Part shown: positions 1 through 12,941 of the stretch, piece by piece
Layout of the letters: each line of letters opens with the position of its first letter
Position numbering within the stretch: the first letter of the stretch is position 1
Source of the DNA: Trichaptum fuscoviolaceum
Taxonomy: Eukaryota; Basidiomycota; Agaricomycetes; Hymenochaetales; Trichaptaceae
Assembly (NCBI GenBank): GCA_910574455.1
Contig: CAJSYZ010000011.1
Coordinates: 1,054,001 to 1,118,000, forward strand
Reading direction: 5' to 3'
DNA length: 64,000 nt
The notes under the pieces: model-generated
Told to the model about the DNA's origin: nothing
Database searches by the model: none
What the model saw: only the letters and a program-made list of their open reading frames with translations
Position numbers and translations under genes: made by a program

Positions 1-928
1 TGCCGACGCTCATTGATCACATTCATACCGGTAAGTGAATCCCCAAGTGAAAACTCGATCTTTTTCTTACTCTTTAATACGCTAGTGCATATTGGCGTGA
101 ACAAGTCGACATACACCTGTGAATGGGCATCGTGTCCAAGGAGAGGACTCCAGCAAGCGTCGCGCTTTGCTCTCATTTCTCACATCCGAGCACATACGGG
201 CGAAAAGCCTTTTACATGTCCCCGACCAGGTATGGAATTATGTGATCGTATGTATGTTGTGATGACCTTACGTTTGTGTAGAGTGCGACAAATCCTTTAC
301 ACGTTCAGACGCAATGGCGAAGCACATGAGACTGCAACATAACATCGACCCACCTCTCCCAGGACGTGGAGGCAACCGGAAGCGGAAGCGTGACGAAGTC
401 GGGGAGACGGTTCCTCCGGACATCGCCAATCCAGCGGGATACTCTGCTTTCAAAGTCGAAGGGCGCACACCATCGGATGCGACTCATTCAGGCAGCCCAG
501 GTCTGTGGGAGCATGAGGAAGGATCGGGATATACACCGCCAATGGACGAACGAACCAACGGTGATTATTTTGTGCGCCGTACTCGAGGTGGCACAAGCGC
601 AGGGCCTGGCGCAATACAAGGGAGTGTGACTCCTGAAGACGCGCCTGTTGGTGCGCCAACAACTGTTACCATTGAGCTAGAGGATGGATTGACCCTGAGT
701 GGCCTCCCGGCACACTTGGTCGCGGTCATGGATCCCCAGACAGGGAAGATTCATGGTCGCTCTCCGACTATGGTAAAATACCTCGTCATGAAAGCGAAGC
801 ACCGTTATATTCTCGAACAACATGAGAACTTGCTAGAGGAGCTAAGGGTGATGCGGAACGAGGAACGTAGGGCTCGGGATCTCAAAGAAGAAGCCCTCGA
901 CCAGGTGTTGAGAACATGCTTGGGGTGA
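1..928 (+). CDS. C2H2 zinc-finger protein, INO80-subunit Iec1-like (5' truncated)
   Basis: Only the 3' part is present; the gene enters from the left edge. Two introns are visible, about 31-85 and 230-281. Splicing the second joins two C2H2 fingers: a first with CEWASC and HIRAH, a HTGEKPFTC linker, and a second with ECDKSFTRSDAMAKH. A basic GNRKRKR stretch, a Ser/Gly-rich linker and a C-terminal part follow, the latter with a MDPQTGKIHGRSP block and a charged helix ending near LDQVLRTCLG. Paired fingers followed by this C-terminal block resemble the fungal Iec1-type subunit of the INO80 chromatin-remodelling complex (family knowledge). That assignment is from recall of the pattern, not from a search. 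A nuclear DNA- or chromatin-binding role is the safe statement. The stop is at 926-928. Confidence 0.7.
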
Positions 929-1333
929 GAGGCCTTTTCAATGAATGAATTGATAGATCGCTTACATAGTGTTCCAGTCCCCAGGCAGAATTTCTCATAC
1001 AGCCACCCCAAATGCCCTCTCAAACCGATTCAATACATCAAGCACCAGTTGAAACCTATCCGCTGAATGTCGAGACTAATGGCAATGGTGTTGAGTCGCA
1101 TCCTTATTGATGTCTTGTGTCACGTTCTTTCTGTGCTATCTCTTTGCTGATCCATGTTTCTTAGTGTACTATTGCTTTTGTAAATTTCGCATTGCATTTG
1201 TTATTCATTGATTATATCATTGTTCAAATATTCATATGGACTTCTGTGCCGATAACTTTATGTCATAAACCCCATACAGAACGGTAAGCAAGCTTTACAG
1301 CCACTTTGTTGTGCTGATTGGGTAGTCAATAGG
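929..1333. other. Convergent 3' intergenic region
   Basis: This AT-rich gap separates the ends of the zinc-finger gene (+) and the dehydrogenase gene (-). It must hold both 3' UTRs and terminators. I see no convincing gene in it. Confidence 0.5.
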
Positions 1334-2520
1334 TCAGAAGGCGCCTGCCGTCATGCCTCCGTCGACAACGAGAATCTATGGACTTGCTTATTGAACCAGA
1401 TCAGAACCAAGAAAGATAAATGTTCACCTTGTTTGTCAGGTACGCATTCGATGCCAGCATGGAAACAACCGAAGCGATTTCCTCCGGTAGACCAAACCTT
1501 CCTACAGGAATCTTCGCCTAACAGAGCGATTTAGAGGCAGCCAATGGCTAATTCGTGAGTGCTTGCCTTCAAGTCGTCCGAGGGGTTACTGAACATCGAA
1601 GTTTCTAGTTGATCATCTCATGAGCAATCTTAAGTTATGGGCGATCAACCTTAAGCTGCACTCACCGACGATGAGAGCTGGAGCGACTGCATTGCAGGTC
1701 TGCAATTATAAGTTAAATTGGCAGACTCTTCAAGGACGGTCAATTGAGACGTACTATTCCCTCCTTCGCATAGCGCGTTGCGATCCAGTGCACGAGCCCG
1801 TGCATCGCTGATTTGGAGGATGCGTAGTGCGGTCCAATCACACCGCCTGTCCCTGCTGCGACGCTGCGAGGATTGAGCCAAGAAGCTGTGTATCCATAAC
1901 CAAAATTCGTCATACAGTACCTTGAGCAGAAGATTATACGCCCCCATCTCTGAGCTTCCATATGAGGAAGACAGAGCTGCGTGAGCTATTGTATATACGT
2001 CAGACTGACTTAGCAGAGAAGCTCCATGGCATAGTTGAATACCAGATAGTGAGTCCCAGTGTTTGTCCTCCAGGTAGCTTCAAATTCCTCGACAGACATA
2101 TCTTGAATGTTCCCGAACGTGCCAATCTTCGTGTATGTCGTTCCGGAGTTATTGAACAAGACGTCCGGGTGGCCCATTTCAGAAACGAGTTCAGCATGGA
2201 GCTTGCGGGCCCCGTCGTATGCCGATAAATCTGCTTGAAATGCCGCAGCTTTCACGCCGTAGGAAGCAATCTCGGTAACGAGTGACTGCGCTGTGCTTTC
2301 TGCAGAATTGTAATGTACGGCAATGTTACATCCCAACTTTGCTATGGATAAGGCTGTGGCCTTCCCTATCCCACCTCTACATGCGGCAGATAGACGATGC
2401 GTCAGTCTTTCTGTATGAACCTCTCTCGACCGCGTTATAATACAATGTTTCTTACGTGCACCCCGTAATCAAGGCCAGCTTTCCGGTGAGCATCGAATCT
2501 ATGGTTGCATGCGACGTCAT
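1334..2520 (-). CDS. Short-chain dehydrogenase/reductase (SDR)
   Basis: The spliced protein starts MTSHATIDSMLTGKLALITG and continues across an intron into GCTGGIGKATALSIAKLG, giving the TGxxxGIG dinucleotide-binding motif of classical SDRs. Next come an NNSG motif, the catalytic serine region (FCSSVAAG), and YASSK, which supplies the catalytic Tyr and Lys. The end reads GRFGLPEEIASVVSMLAS and then VVDGGMTAGAF before a TGA at 1334-1336. At least five short introns interrupt the gene, two of them near 2400-2455 and 1860-1917. The family oxidises or reduces alcohol, sugar or acyl substrates with NAD(P)H; the overall look is of the 3-oxoacyl-ACP-reductase-like group (FabG-like), but the substrate cannot be told. 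All key catalytic residues are visible. Confidence 0.85.
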
Positions 2521-2806
2521 TGTGATGGTTGTGATAGAATTTGCTTGGGAGGTGATCTCAACGAGGAGATGGTATCGCACAACCTAGAAGTTGGATGTCA
2601 GAGGCAAAGAAGTGATAAAACCTTCATCCGAACGGAAAGTGATGCTCTGTAAGGCGTGGAGCTTATGTATAAGATAATTCTGTATTCACATATATCGTTA
2701 TTTATATCTCTACAACATCATGGGAAATGACCTTCGCAAGACTACAAAAGAATAACCTCGATATGTACTTTGTAATCTGACTCGTTTAACGCTTATGAAG
2801 TGGTAC

Positions 2807-4612
2807 CTAGGGTAAGGATATCTTCGACTCTAGTACCATAGCTTGCAGGAATCTGTACCTTTTATCGGTGAACCTGATAAGCTCCTCTGCCATCTCCGCC
2901 ACAGGACCTGTCCGGTCACCCTCTACAGCAATGCCCATGAGGATATCTGTCCACCTCCGCATTGACGAAAGTAGCTTTCGCCCATGATCGATCTCCGACG
3001 CAGGCAAATACGAATTCCCATGATGATGATCATCGCCGGCTTGGCTCGGGAATCTGAAAAATCGACTCGCATTTCCAACAAAATCCCCCGGAGTATCTTC
3101 CGCTTTAACTGGATTAAAGCACGGGGCGTCCGCATAATGGGAAGGCGCCCGATCTGTAGCTGCATTTTCTGAGATTGGCGGATGGACGGTCTTATGTGAG
3201 AACGCTTCCGTGCGGTTTCTGTCAATATAGGCTTTGTCGTTTGGGTGCATGATAGAGCCGCTTGCATTGCTAGCACCTAATGCATGTTCATTTAGAAATC
3301 TGATACGTAGGAAAGAAAGAGCCCAAAGAGGAATTAAAGACATACCTGGATTCACCATCGAGTCGGCCGTAAAGCCTCTAGTTCTGGCCAACGAGCGCCC
3401 TCTTCCTCTCGAGAATCTACTTCCTTCACATTTGTTAGCATCTTTTGACAAACATATGCGGTGCAAAAGATTTATCAATTCACTGACCTGTGCTGAAGAA
3501 TGTGATATTACTCCTATTATCATTTGTTGACATGATGCTTCCACTTCGCCGAGGAGAAAATGGCCGCTTGAAGACTCTTTCTTCTGTAACCTTCGATACA
3601 TCTATCTTTAAACGAGATCGAAGATTAGGATAATAATTCGCTGTAGTTGACATATTTGTCAACGACAAACCGGCAGTGGCCTCTTTAAAGATGTGGCAGT
3701 GGTTGACTTGAGCTCATTTTCTGTTATTGACTTCTCTTCTAAATATTCTGGTTTCGCCCGAAATTCAGTCTGGTTCCAACGACAAGACTGGAGTGAGCAT
3801 GTACAAACTCACTTCGAGGTCGATAAAAGAACTCTGCAACTACAATTGGCGCTGGAGCGGCAGCATCAAATGGTACCGTAGTAAATTTGCTGGCTTGCAT
3901 ATGGTATGTTTGGTACTGAAGTTTGTCGCTCAGACTGTGTGAAATTGATATGTCGATATTGACGATCAAAGACAGACATGTTACGTACGTTACTCTGTGC
4001 CAACCCCCCTGCTCATCACTGAAAACTGCCTCTGGAAACTTCGGGAGCGGAGGTGGCGGATCATTTCAATTGGAGATTTCATGCAAAGCCACTTCCGATA
4101 TTTTGACGGTTATCGTTCCGTCCTCTGTCTCGGAGCCCTCACGGTCACTTCGTGTATCATGATCTGGGCACAGATAATTATTAGATATCCGTGCCATTTT
4201 CGGGGGATGAGTCATTCTGTACCTAATTTCGCAGCTCTCGTGAACATGAATGGCTTGAACGTAAATTTGTTCAACCATGACCCTAAGAAGTGACACGGAG
4301 TGTCGGGTTTGAGGATGGCCTTTCCGACTTTCTTACCGTCAGCGAAGAGTTCCACCATGGAAACCGCCGATGTTGCAGTTTGATGTTCTACCACTGTCAC
4401 AGAGAATTCCTAGTCAAAGCGTCCTTAGAAACCAAGAGAACTTCTCAGAATCTCTAAATGCCACTTACAGCTCCGTGCATACTTTCTATCCAGCAGCTGG
4501 ATATACGTCCATTTGTTCCTGCATCGTACTGGACTGCCTCTTTCCCGTTGACTTTAATCGTAATGCTGTGCCTACCCCGACGTGCGTCTCTGATAGGGGC
4601 TTTCAACGGCAT
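2807..4612 (-). CDS. DUF7918-like fungal protein
   Basis: The start at 4612 gives MPLKAPIRDARRGRHSITIK, then a CWIESMHGA|EFSVTVVEHQ junction across an intron. A strand-rich domain follows: ELFADGKKVGKAILKP, FKPFMFTRAAKLG, GTITVKISEVALHE and later a PIVVAEFFYRPR block. This series resembles the DUF7918 domain common in agaricomycetes (CWI..EFSV, C-G-VL, pF-F, FRYRP). The family has no known function. The rest is a polar tail, with an Arg-rich SRFSRGRGRSLAR stretch and a helical C-terminus ending LESKISLP at 2807. Introns between 3500 and 4070 are only roughly placed, so this is the least exact of the longer models. It is convergent with nothing obvious and ends about 290 bp from the SDR gene start. 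Confidence 0.55.
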
Positions 4613-5690
4613 GATAGTCACTGATGAAGGGGTTCTGCACGCGTAGCTATTGGCGAGTTCAGAAAAAAAATAGTTTCGTTGAGTTATAAATCCCTAGCTT
4701 ACCTCATAAGATGATCGCCTGACTTTCGCCTCATGAGAAGTGGAATCTGTAGGGAATCTGTAGGAAGCATTCCAGGATTTCAGTTCAGAAGATGTATTAG
4801 TGAGATTCTGGCCAAATATCCGGACTCTAGCAGTTCGAAAAACGTTCAAAGAACAAAGAGCCGATGAGATTCTGATGGAAATATACCTTCCGAAGAACAG
4901 TCACCTTTGTTTTGAATAGAAAGATAGTTTTCTCTTCTAAGTTCAGATGGATGGACATTTGAAGTCTTAGAAGGACAACATCTAAGGAGAGCTAAACCAC
5001 CGGAGACCTAGGGATATGCATTCTTCTCCCGTCATGGGTTACGACGGCGGGTTTTATTGTCTTGGTTTACTGTTCCCTTAATTAGACGAAATGATGGCCA
5101 AATCAAAGTCATAGGATGCTCGAAAACCCTTAACACATACGAAAGCATCAATCGAAGGAACAAGAAGCTGTACCACAGATATTATGTCCGAGTAAGAAGA
5201 TGGCGTGTGAGCGAGAAGAGGAGCATTCGGATTCCGGAGTAAATGGCTTTTCAGGCACTTTTATCCCCGACATGAAGATTTCTGTCGAGAACATGACAAT
5301 CTTGTTTGCTTTGCCATGGCTAGGTTGTATAGATATTAAGAGCTGTACCGCGTTCGGCGGCGATGGTGAACCGTGATGAGACAGAACATTTTCAGCGTAA
5401 TGTCAGATTCTGCGAAATAGACTAACTTCAGCATTGAGGTTACGGCTCTAACGTTTGATCGTTGATATTTAACTGACCATAACTGGGAAGGTAAGAAGGA
5501 AAGAAGACTGTCACTGAAGACACAGTCATGGTCTTGTGGCATGTTCAAGTTCAAGTTCGCCGCCGTTGAGCGGCCGTTCACATTGCCACCGGAGTTAGCC
5601 GATACACCACCGTGAAACTGTAGTCACAGTGCCAGCAGACGCGCGCGACGCACTCACTCACTGTTCAATGTTGACCACGACGACGACACA
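4613..5690. other. Intergenic, no convincing gene
   Basis: This stretch lies upstream of the DUF7918-like gene. The reading frames here are short, lack recognisable domains and do not chain through good splice sites. A short direct repeat (GGAATCTGTAG twice) is seen near 4740-4765. Confidence 0.4.
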
Positions 5691-6246
5691 ATGACCTCCA
5701 GTCAAGTGCAAACAAAACTATCAATGAAACGATCTACTGCATGTAATGTGTCTTCTTCTCTACACTGATTACATTGACCTCTTCGGCGTTCAGGCTGATC
5801 GCTTTGCGGACCCTCACCGGCAGTTGTATCTTGGCTGGATTTGCCGGTGACTGCAGTTCGCTAGGAAAGAATAATCAAATCTTCACAGTCTCTGTCCATA
5901 TCCAATCTCAGAGTTAATCACCATTTCCTTCCAACCTTTAAGGAGGCATGGGTAATGACATTATCCTTGGCTGCACCGTCTAACCCCTCTGGGTCCGTGT
6001 ACTTGATGCACGAGAAGGTCAGGTGCTTTTCTGTGCTGGTTGTGCCTCACTATCTCTCATTATGTGCCCTAGGATACTTATGATCCTGGCGCGCAAACAC
6101 TAGAGGGGCATACTATCTTTGCATCAAGTGCGGATGCAGACGGAGTTAGACGTGTAGGCTGGGATGGTGTGTATTGCTATTTAATGAGTTTGATTTTTCT
6201 TCTCTTCGTTTTGATAGTCTTCAAAAAAAATAAAGCGTTACAGTGA
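5691..6246 (+). CDS. Possible small multi-exon hypothetical gene
   Basis: Between about 5941 and 6246 three exon-like pieces join in frame. One is LAAPSNPSGSVYLMHEK, ending at a GTCAGG donor. The next is DTYDPGAQTLEGHTIFASS..., running to VGWD, after a CCTAG acceptor. The last is VFKKNKALQ, reached through an intron of about 50 nt, with a TGA at 6244. An upstream ATG at 5691 (MTSSQVQTKLSMKRSTA) can be linked through two introns, but that part is ambiguous because another frame is also open across 5795-5915. I recognise no family. Real coding sequence in the last two exons is plausible; the full model is weak. Confidence 0.27.
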
Positions 6247-6795
6247 CGGTTCCTAAATTCCTAACTGCTTTGCGCTGAAGAAGCCGATCAGCTTGCGAAC
6301 AGAACTTCGCTTTTTATCCTTTCGCATTAGCGCTAGCTCCGGTGCTTGCTTGTATTATCAGAAGCTTCTTCGAATTGATAACGGTATTCTTAAACTCACT
6401 TATCAAGAGGACTTTAAATCGTCAAAACATATCTATTGACCTCGAACGCCAGATGTACGTAGTTGACGTTCTCTGCAGCATAGGTTGATTTCTCAATCAC
6501 TATTAACGTAGTACAGTGTCAACGGCATACGAGAATCATGCTTCTCGGTCTTCAAGGCTGGTTCACAATAATAACAAGAATTATATGTCTTGGGTATGGG
6601 CACTGGCACTCACGCGTTTGTTGTGAGAGATTACGCGATTGGGTATTGTGCTTCGCCGGCCGAGCGGAAGGACTAATTATATCCTTTTCTTTGCTGCACC
6701 CTCGCGGCAAAAGAGAAATATGAGCTCGGCAACGCTGAGGATAAGGCGTGCCCTCTCACAATCGAGATTCTTGGGTCTCTACCTTCACCTCCTCG
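6247..6795. other. Intergenic, promoter side of the transporter gene
   Basis: I see no gene with domain or splice support. It should contain the promoter of the transporter gene that starts at 6796. Confidence 0.4.
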
Positions 6796-8951
6796 ATGAC
6801 CTCCAACGTACAGCTCGAACACTACCCGCGAGTTTCTCTCGATGATGACCTTACCGCTGTCGACGAAGAGCGCGTCACGTTCATTACCGGCTCGACAAAA
6901 CCGAGCACCGACGACTCTGGAATAACTGGTGAAGGGCCTGAGGTTGGTGCTCGTACACAGCTTGGCGGAGATAAGGACGGCGGTCGTTGGCAGAGGCTGG
7001 ACGTTGATAATTTACGAAATAACTCGGGGTTGGCGCGGTGGAAGCTGAGGTTGAGGGAGCTGTACCAAAACAACCAGGGGTTGCTGTTCATTATGCTTTC
7101 GCAGCTATGCGGCTCCTGCATGAATGTCTCCGTGAAATTGTTGAATGGCCTTGACCCTCCTGTCCCTCCTTTCGAGGTGAGTATGCATTTCATCGGTTAC
7201 CGTTACATTTGACTGATTCTTGCTCAGCTTGTATTCATTCGAATGGTATGCTTGGGTACTTTCCGGTCGAGCTGATTGTGCTAATCGAGTTTCAAGATCT
7301 TCACGTATGTATTCTCTATAGTATACATGTGCGTATTTCTCTGGAGCCAGGCGAAATCCTACTGATCGCTTTTAGGTTACACAAGGGTGTAGAGTACCCC
7401 TTCCTTGGGCCTCCTGGAGTTAGGAGGTTGCTCATCTTTCGCGGAGTATCTGGGTGAGATGTCTGCAATAGCTACTTGCTACCTAAAACTTACAGCTTAA
7501 TCCAGATTCTTTGGCCTCTTTGGAATGTACTATTCTCTGCAATACCTATCCCTATCGGACGCAGTCGTCCTCACTTTCCTCACTCCAACTGTGACCGCGA
7601 TCGTCGGTCACTTCGTTCTCAAGGAGGGCTTCACGCGTGGTCAGACTGTCGCCGGGGGTAAGTCATTAGCTAAAGCACGTCTTTCCTGTCGACTGACCAG
7701 TCTGTATCTAGTTTGCAGTCTATTTGGTGTGGTGCTCATCGCTCGCCCGGAATTCATCTTTGGCCCTCATTCGATTCCCGGCGCGCTTCCCGGAGGCGCC
7801 ATTGCTCCAGCGGAGCGCGGGACTCCTGCTCAGCGTCTGGGTGCCGTAGGGTCCGTACACTTGCTATGCTGGCAGTAGCCTTGCTAATGTCGCGATCGTT
7901 TCAGGGTTGCACTTCTAGGCGTCTTTGGTGCGACAGGAGCGGGTGAGTAAACCCCCGTTTGTTTAAAGCGCATTTAAGCTGATAGGTAATCACTTCGGAA
8001 GTTACGAGTCTGCGGGCGATTGGGAAGCGCGCACACACACTACATTCCTTGACGTACTTCTCCTCGTACTCCATTTTGGTCTCCATCTTAGGGTGAATGC
8101 CGTTGTCCCTTTGCTCTGCACTCGCATATTGATTTCGATTCAGTATGGTCATCTTCCGCATACCGATTGTGATACCAACGCAATGGAAGTGGGTTGCTCT
8201 CTTCTTTGTGATCGGATTCTTCGGATATGGTGCGCAGGTAGGACTCGGCCGTTCTCGCTCCGCGGAAGATATGATCTGACTGATATTGTCCTCTTGTATC
8301 GTCATGTTCTTTAGGTTACCCTTGTCTGGGGGCTCCAGCGGGAGACTGCATCCCGGGGAATGCTCGCTATGTATGTGCAAGTAAGTTCACACCCTCATCG
8401 GATAGTCGCTCGATGATTGTTGGCTACATCGTCCATATACTGACCACATACTGCAGATCATATTCGCTGCTATTCTTGAGCGGATTTTCTTCCATGTATA
8501 TCCATCATTGCTATCATTGCTCGGCACGAGCGTGATCCTAACATGTGCAATCTATGTTGCGGTACGTTGCGCGCCGTACACTGCCAACAGTCTGGACGCT
8601 GACTTATTTTTACTCCCGGATCGTACATACAAAATCGATCAATGATATCGACTATATTTGGCTTGCGTGTCCTTGATTCTTCGCCTTTTGTCTTTCCTTG
8701 AACAATACCCCTCGAAACTCCATCAGCTGAGCAAGAAGGCTCCGCAGCAGCCTACTAAAGTACGACTGGAGGATATCGAGGACAGCCCTGGGAGTGGGGA
8801 TACGACTCGAGCGTCGAGCGTTGACAGTGTGCGTACCCAGCTTAACAGGGGCTCGGCAGATTCTTCTGTAACAGTGTTTTCAATGGAAGACGTGGAGCTG
8901 CACGCGAGTGAAGAGAAACGACGGTTACACTTGGAGAAGACTGAGGTCTGA
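6796..8951 (+). CDS. EamA/DMT-superfamily transporter, SLC35G-like
   Basis: The first in-frame ATG that fits is at 6796 (MTSNVQLEHYPRVSLDDD). A polar cytosolic N-terminus of about 85 residues leads to repeated hydrophobic segments, among them QGLLFIMLSQLCGSCMNVSV and then the canonical EamA block MYYSLQYLSLSDAVVLTFL. That block is followed by TPTVTAIVGHFVLKEGF and CSLFGVVLIARPEFIFG. A second EamA half follows through short introns and ends in IYVA. The last intron, about 166 nt, joins this to a soluble acidic tail ending EKTEV. Two EamA halves and the LIARPEFIFG motif are typical of the SLC35G/POST-like group of drug/metabolite transporters. It is an integral membrane protein; the substrate is unknown. 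Confidence 0.8.
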
Positions 8952-9824
8952 ATACAGAGGTAGTCACGGATATTTCTTGCTTACAGTACCCTTTTACGTT
9001 TCTTACGGTCTCTCCCTTCACACTGCTCCTAAATGGATGACTTAATGAATCAAGATTTGGATCCATTGTAGCAGTTTTGTCTCCCCGCAGCTGAACTGTA
9101 CCCATACCTCCCAGCGGACCGCGGTGGGTATTTTGGTGTTCCGTGACTTGGCAGTGCGCCGCGGGTATTTACTTGCTGTTACAACGGCAAAACACGCATT
9201 ACTTTATTTCACATTGACTCGGCCTTGAAACGGTGACAACACGCATTTCACACATGTCAGCGCCCAAGGGTTACAGCCATACGATTACTCAAATTCAATG
9301 TTTCCGGTTGCTGAGAGTGTTTGTGTACAGTACTTTGCTTGAGTACAGTAAAAATGTGAGTCGATTTGGGGAAGACGAAGACTCTGAGTCTATGGGCATT
9401 GGCGCGTGTATAGCTGACCCGGCGAAGAATGGCACTGATCTGAAGATGGTGAGAGATTAGCGAGTTTTTGACCTGCAACTGGAGTGCACGCGGTCGTGGT
9501 GTGTTTTGAAGATGAAACATGAAAATATGTTTAACTTTGATCATATGTTTTTGCGAGAAATTCAATCCAGAAAATACTGTAGCTTGGACAAACGAAAAAT
9601 AAATATACTATGCTTTCGCCACTAGTCACTTGGAGGCGCATTAGCGCTTGTACGAGTCCGAGTCTGAGCGCCCGAGCCGGAGATACAAAATAAGCCGCTT
9701 TGCTTCCGGTGATCTCGGACAAATCTTGGATAGCCTTCCTGTGTTACACTAACCCAGATTTGGACTGTTTTCGCCACTGATCTTCTTCTCATCTGCGGCA
9801 CCTCGGCAGATACATAACTGGCGT
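8952..9824. other. Intergenic, no gene seen
   Basis: This holds the 3' end of the transporter gene and the promoter of the DUF3433 gene, which runs in the same direction. Short frames on both strands have no domain or splice support. Confidence 0.4.
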
Positions 9825-12800
9825 ATGGGCTGCCTTCCCTCCCTGTTGAGCCCTCATTGCAACGACGACATCAGCGAACCCTTTGACGCTGTCTACGATG
9901 ACCATGAACGATGGCGTGCGCTCTCCGCCACACTCAGCGACGACGAGGAACTTCAGAGAGTCAACGCACCTCATTCCAACTATCAAGCAGGAAGATCGAC
10001 CTCGGCCTTATGTGAGTTTCGTTGTCTAGACGTGGGCGTGAGTTTGGGATTGTTTGAGCTGATGTAGGTTACATTTTGCATGGAATGCTTTAGGAACCTC
10101 CGCAAATGCACCTTTATGTAGTCCTTCCTGCTTCGCTGTTCATGATTGCACTTGGTATTGCGCTGGAAATCGCATTGCATTTCTCTCAGAAGAACCAAGG
10201 TGAGTGCTTCGAAACTCTGTGCAACAACACATCACTCATTTGCATCTCTAGGATTTCACGTACATGAGCAGAATGTACTTTCCAGATTTGTGTCGGCTCA
10301 ATTCTTAACGGTGAGCATTCACCTTGTCGTTATGTCCGTCGGGAGAGGGTGGGATGAAGCAGGATATATTTACATTATGAATTCGTGGCGTACGGGTACT
10401 TGTGTTGGGAGTCATCTCCGTCCGGAGCTCAGCAGCATGCGGAATGGCCGGAATGCTCTCCATATTTTCCAGCTGCCTCGGGGACTCCGACTTTATGGAT
10501 ACACCATGGTTAAGATGAGCCTGAGGAACTAGCACCATATTTCAGGTTAACTTTCCCGAAGGTCTTGGCTAAGAGTCATTCCGCATGAGCTCGTGTTGAA
10601 AGGGCTGCCTTGAGGAATGGGAAATGCACCGGGTACCCCGGCCTAATGCGATTTGCATTCGTCGATGTAGACGGGTCTTCTTTACACACCTATGAGGAAA
10701 CTTGGCGCTTAGCTGAGTCCAGCAGGGATACTGAAAACGCTCCCAAATTATCACTGTGCATGGCTCGTGGTATTATATGTGACTAACTTTGTTCTTTATC
10801 AGTCATTCTTCCCCATTTTGCTTGTGGCACCTCTGGTGCTCCTCTGGGAGTCAAAGACTTGGTTGATAAAGCGGTATCAAGTGCGTATTGTCATTATGCT
10901 ATAACAAAAGTAAACTTCTGACTCGATTAAACAGCCTTACATTAATTTAGCACGGGGGGACGCAGTCGCCGAGGACTCATTATTGTTGGACTACGTACGC
11001 CTTCATTTTGGCCCATAGAGAATGTCATTGACCTCCCACTTAACAGATTTCAGTCAAGTAAATGTTACAAGCTGCTGTGTTTAAGACATTTCCACTCATA
11101 TCCTTCCAACAGCTCTCTATTCTGCATTTGGTTGGCGTTTACAAAGAAGCATTGGCTGGTGTTCACTGCGGCGCTTTGCGGACTCTCCACTCTTTTACTT
11201 CAACCATTGGCCGGGTCCATCTTCGAAATCCAACAAATACCCGAGTCAGCACGTATGCATGTTTACCAGTGTATGTGACGTTAGTTGTTCTAACTTTGTT
11301 CGGTTACAGCATTCCAAGCGACGAGCATTAGGCAACTGGGACTTGATCCCGATCGCTTTCAATTACAAGCTTTCTTGGCCGCTGCCGGGGTATGTCGATA
11401 TCTGCTTAAAATTGTTTGATATTGAGACGAGTTATCCACAGTACGTGCTCGCCGCGGTCAGTAATGGCTTGCCAGATCCGCCATTTATCAACAAGAATTG
11501 GGCCGCAGCAGACTTCAAAGTACACAATTTTTTTTCGTGGGTTGTTCTTATGCTAATATGCTAGCCTTGTAGTTCCCTACACAAAACTTGTTGAATGCTA
11601 GCGTAACTGTCAACACTACTGGTATCCGGACGAATGCCACTTGCTCTGCTCCTTCATCACTAAACCTTACGACCACCGGCAACCCGCTTCTCATTAGTAG
11701 TGTGTCTCAGGCAGGCTGCAGCATTTCCGTTCAAGTAAACGCAAGCAATTCAAACCAACAGTATGGCGTTACACCAGTCCAGGGATGTGGGGCTCACGCA
11801 AACCAAGGCAATGTTAGCGTGCTTCCCGTGTTCTTTTGGTTCTATCACGTCGACGCATCCTCTAATCAACAACAAGGCGCAGGCGTTTTCTGTAGTCCTA
11901 CGTTGGAAATTTTCCATATCGCTGCGAACGCTTCCCTAAACGACGGATCCCTTACCAATGTGACGAAATATGACCCAATTGACTCGACGAACTCGCATGA
12001 TAACGTGACAGGAGCTCCTCAGAATGGTGTGCCTTTCAATGGGTGAGTGCAGTACGAAAGTTGTTTGTGTCCGAAGCTGACATGTCGCAGAGTTGCATTT
12101 GACGCTGCCACGATACCGGATGAGTTTGCGCAGGCCAGATTAACAGCGATCCAGAGTGGCGTTCCAGGGGCTATCCTTCGCTTTGTGACGACGAATGCAA
12201 CTCTTGCGCCCACTGCGTTCACTACCCTAGATGGCTTTGTCAATACAACGTCTGATATATATGTACGTACCCCAGCTCCCATTTCGTTCAGCTCGCTGAT
12301 GTAACTACGTCTGTAGACGCAATTTTTGGCCCTTGTAGCGAAGAATACGTACTATTTGTCGGATAATTCGACACTTCCAGCAACTCTGACTTCTCTCAAG
12401 CCACGGCTGGTTATCGAGTAAGTATTTCTTTCTTATTCCTTCAGGTTCGTTACGTTAACATACTTGGCTTAGGCCGTTATCCGCTCATTTTCTTTCTGTT
12501 ATCCTCATTGTAATCGGCACGGCCATGCTTACCCTTGGTCTCGCGCACCGACATATCCGACGAGGCGTCTTCATCGCTTCGCCACCCGGTTCTATCGCCA
12601 GCGCAGTCGCGCTAACATCGCATTCTGGGTTTGGCATGTTCCTCGTACCATACGACACAGAGCTCAGTATTGCAACGAAGCTTGACTCTTTGCTCTTCAG
12701 GCTGGACAAGCGCACGGGCGCTATTGTCGCGTACGACAAGCCTGGCTATGAGTACAAGACCCGACAAGCTGGGGACCGTAGCGACAGCGAGGAGGGAGAC

Positions 12801-12941
12801 GTGACCGGGGAGAAGGTCGCAGAAACTCAACCTTTGCGCCGGAGTGGTAGTGTCGGTTCCCGATCGAATTCTTCGCCATTGCTACGCGAGAACTATCTGG
12901 TTGAGCCGTTTACACCACCGACTCATCCAGAATCACAATGA
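9825..12941 (+). CDS. DUF3433-domain integral membrane protein
   Basis: From ATG 9825 (MGCLPSLLSPHCNDD) the gene runs through about ten short introns and one long one (10311-10802). Transmembrane segments include VVLPASLFMIALGIALEIAL, then SFFPILLVAPLVLLWES after the long intron, and an SLLLDY block. A C-terminal membrane helix, HFLSVILIVIGTAMLTLGLA, follows. Between them lies a large, probably extracellular, Asn/Thr/Ser-rich region with many N-glycosylation sequons (NAS, NTT, NAT, NLT). The cytosolic tail is charged and ends FTPPTHPESQ. Paired N- and C-terminal helices around this ectodomain, with the ALxITLE-like first helix, match the fungal DUF3433 family. Its function is unknown; a plasma-membrane or secretory-route location is inferred. 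Confidence 0.75.
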
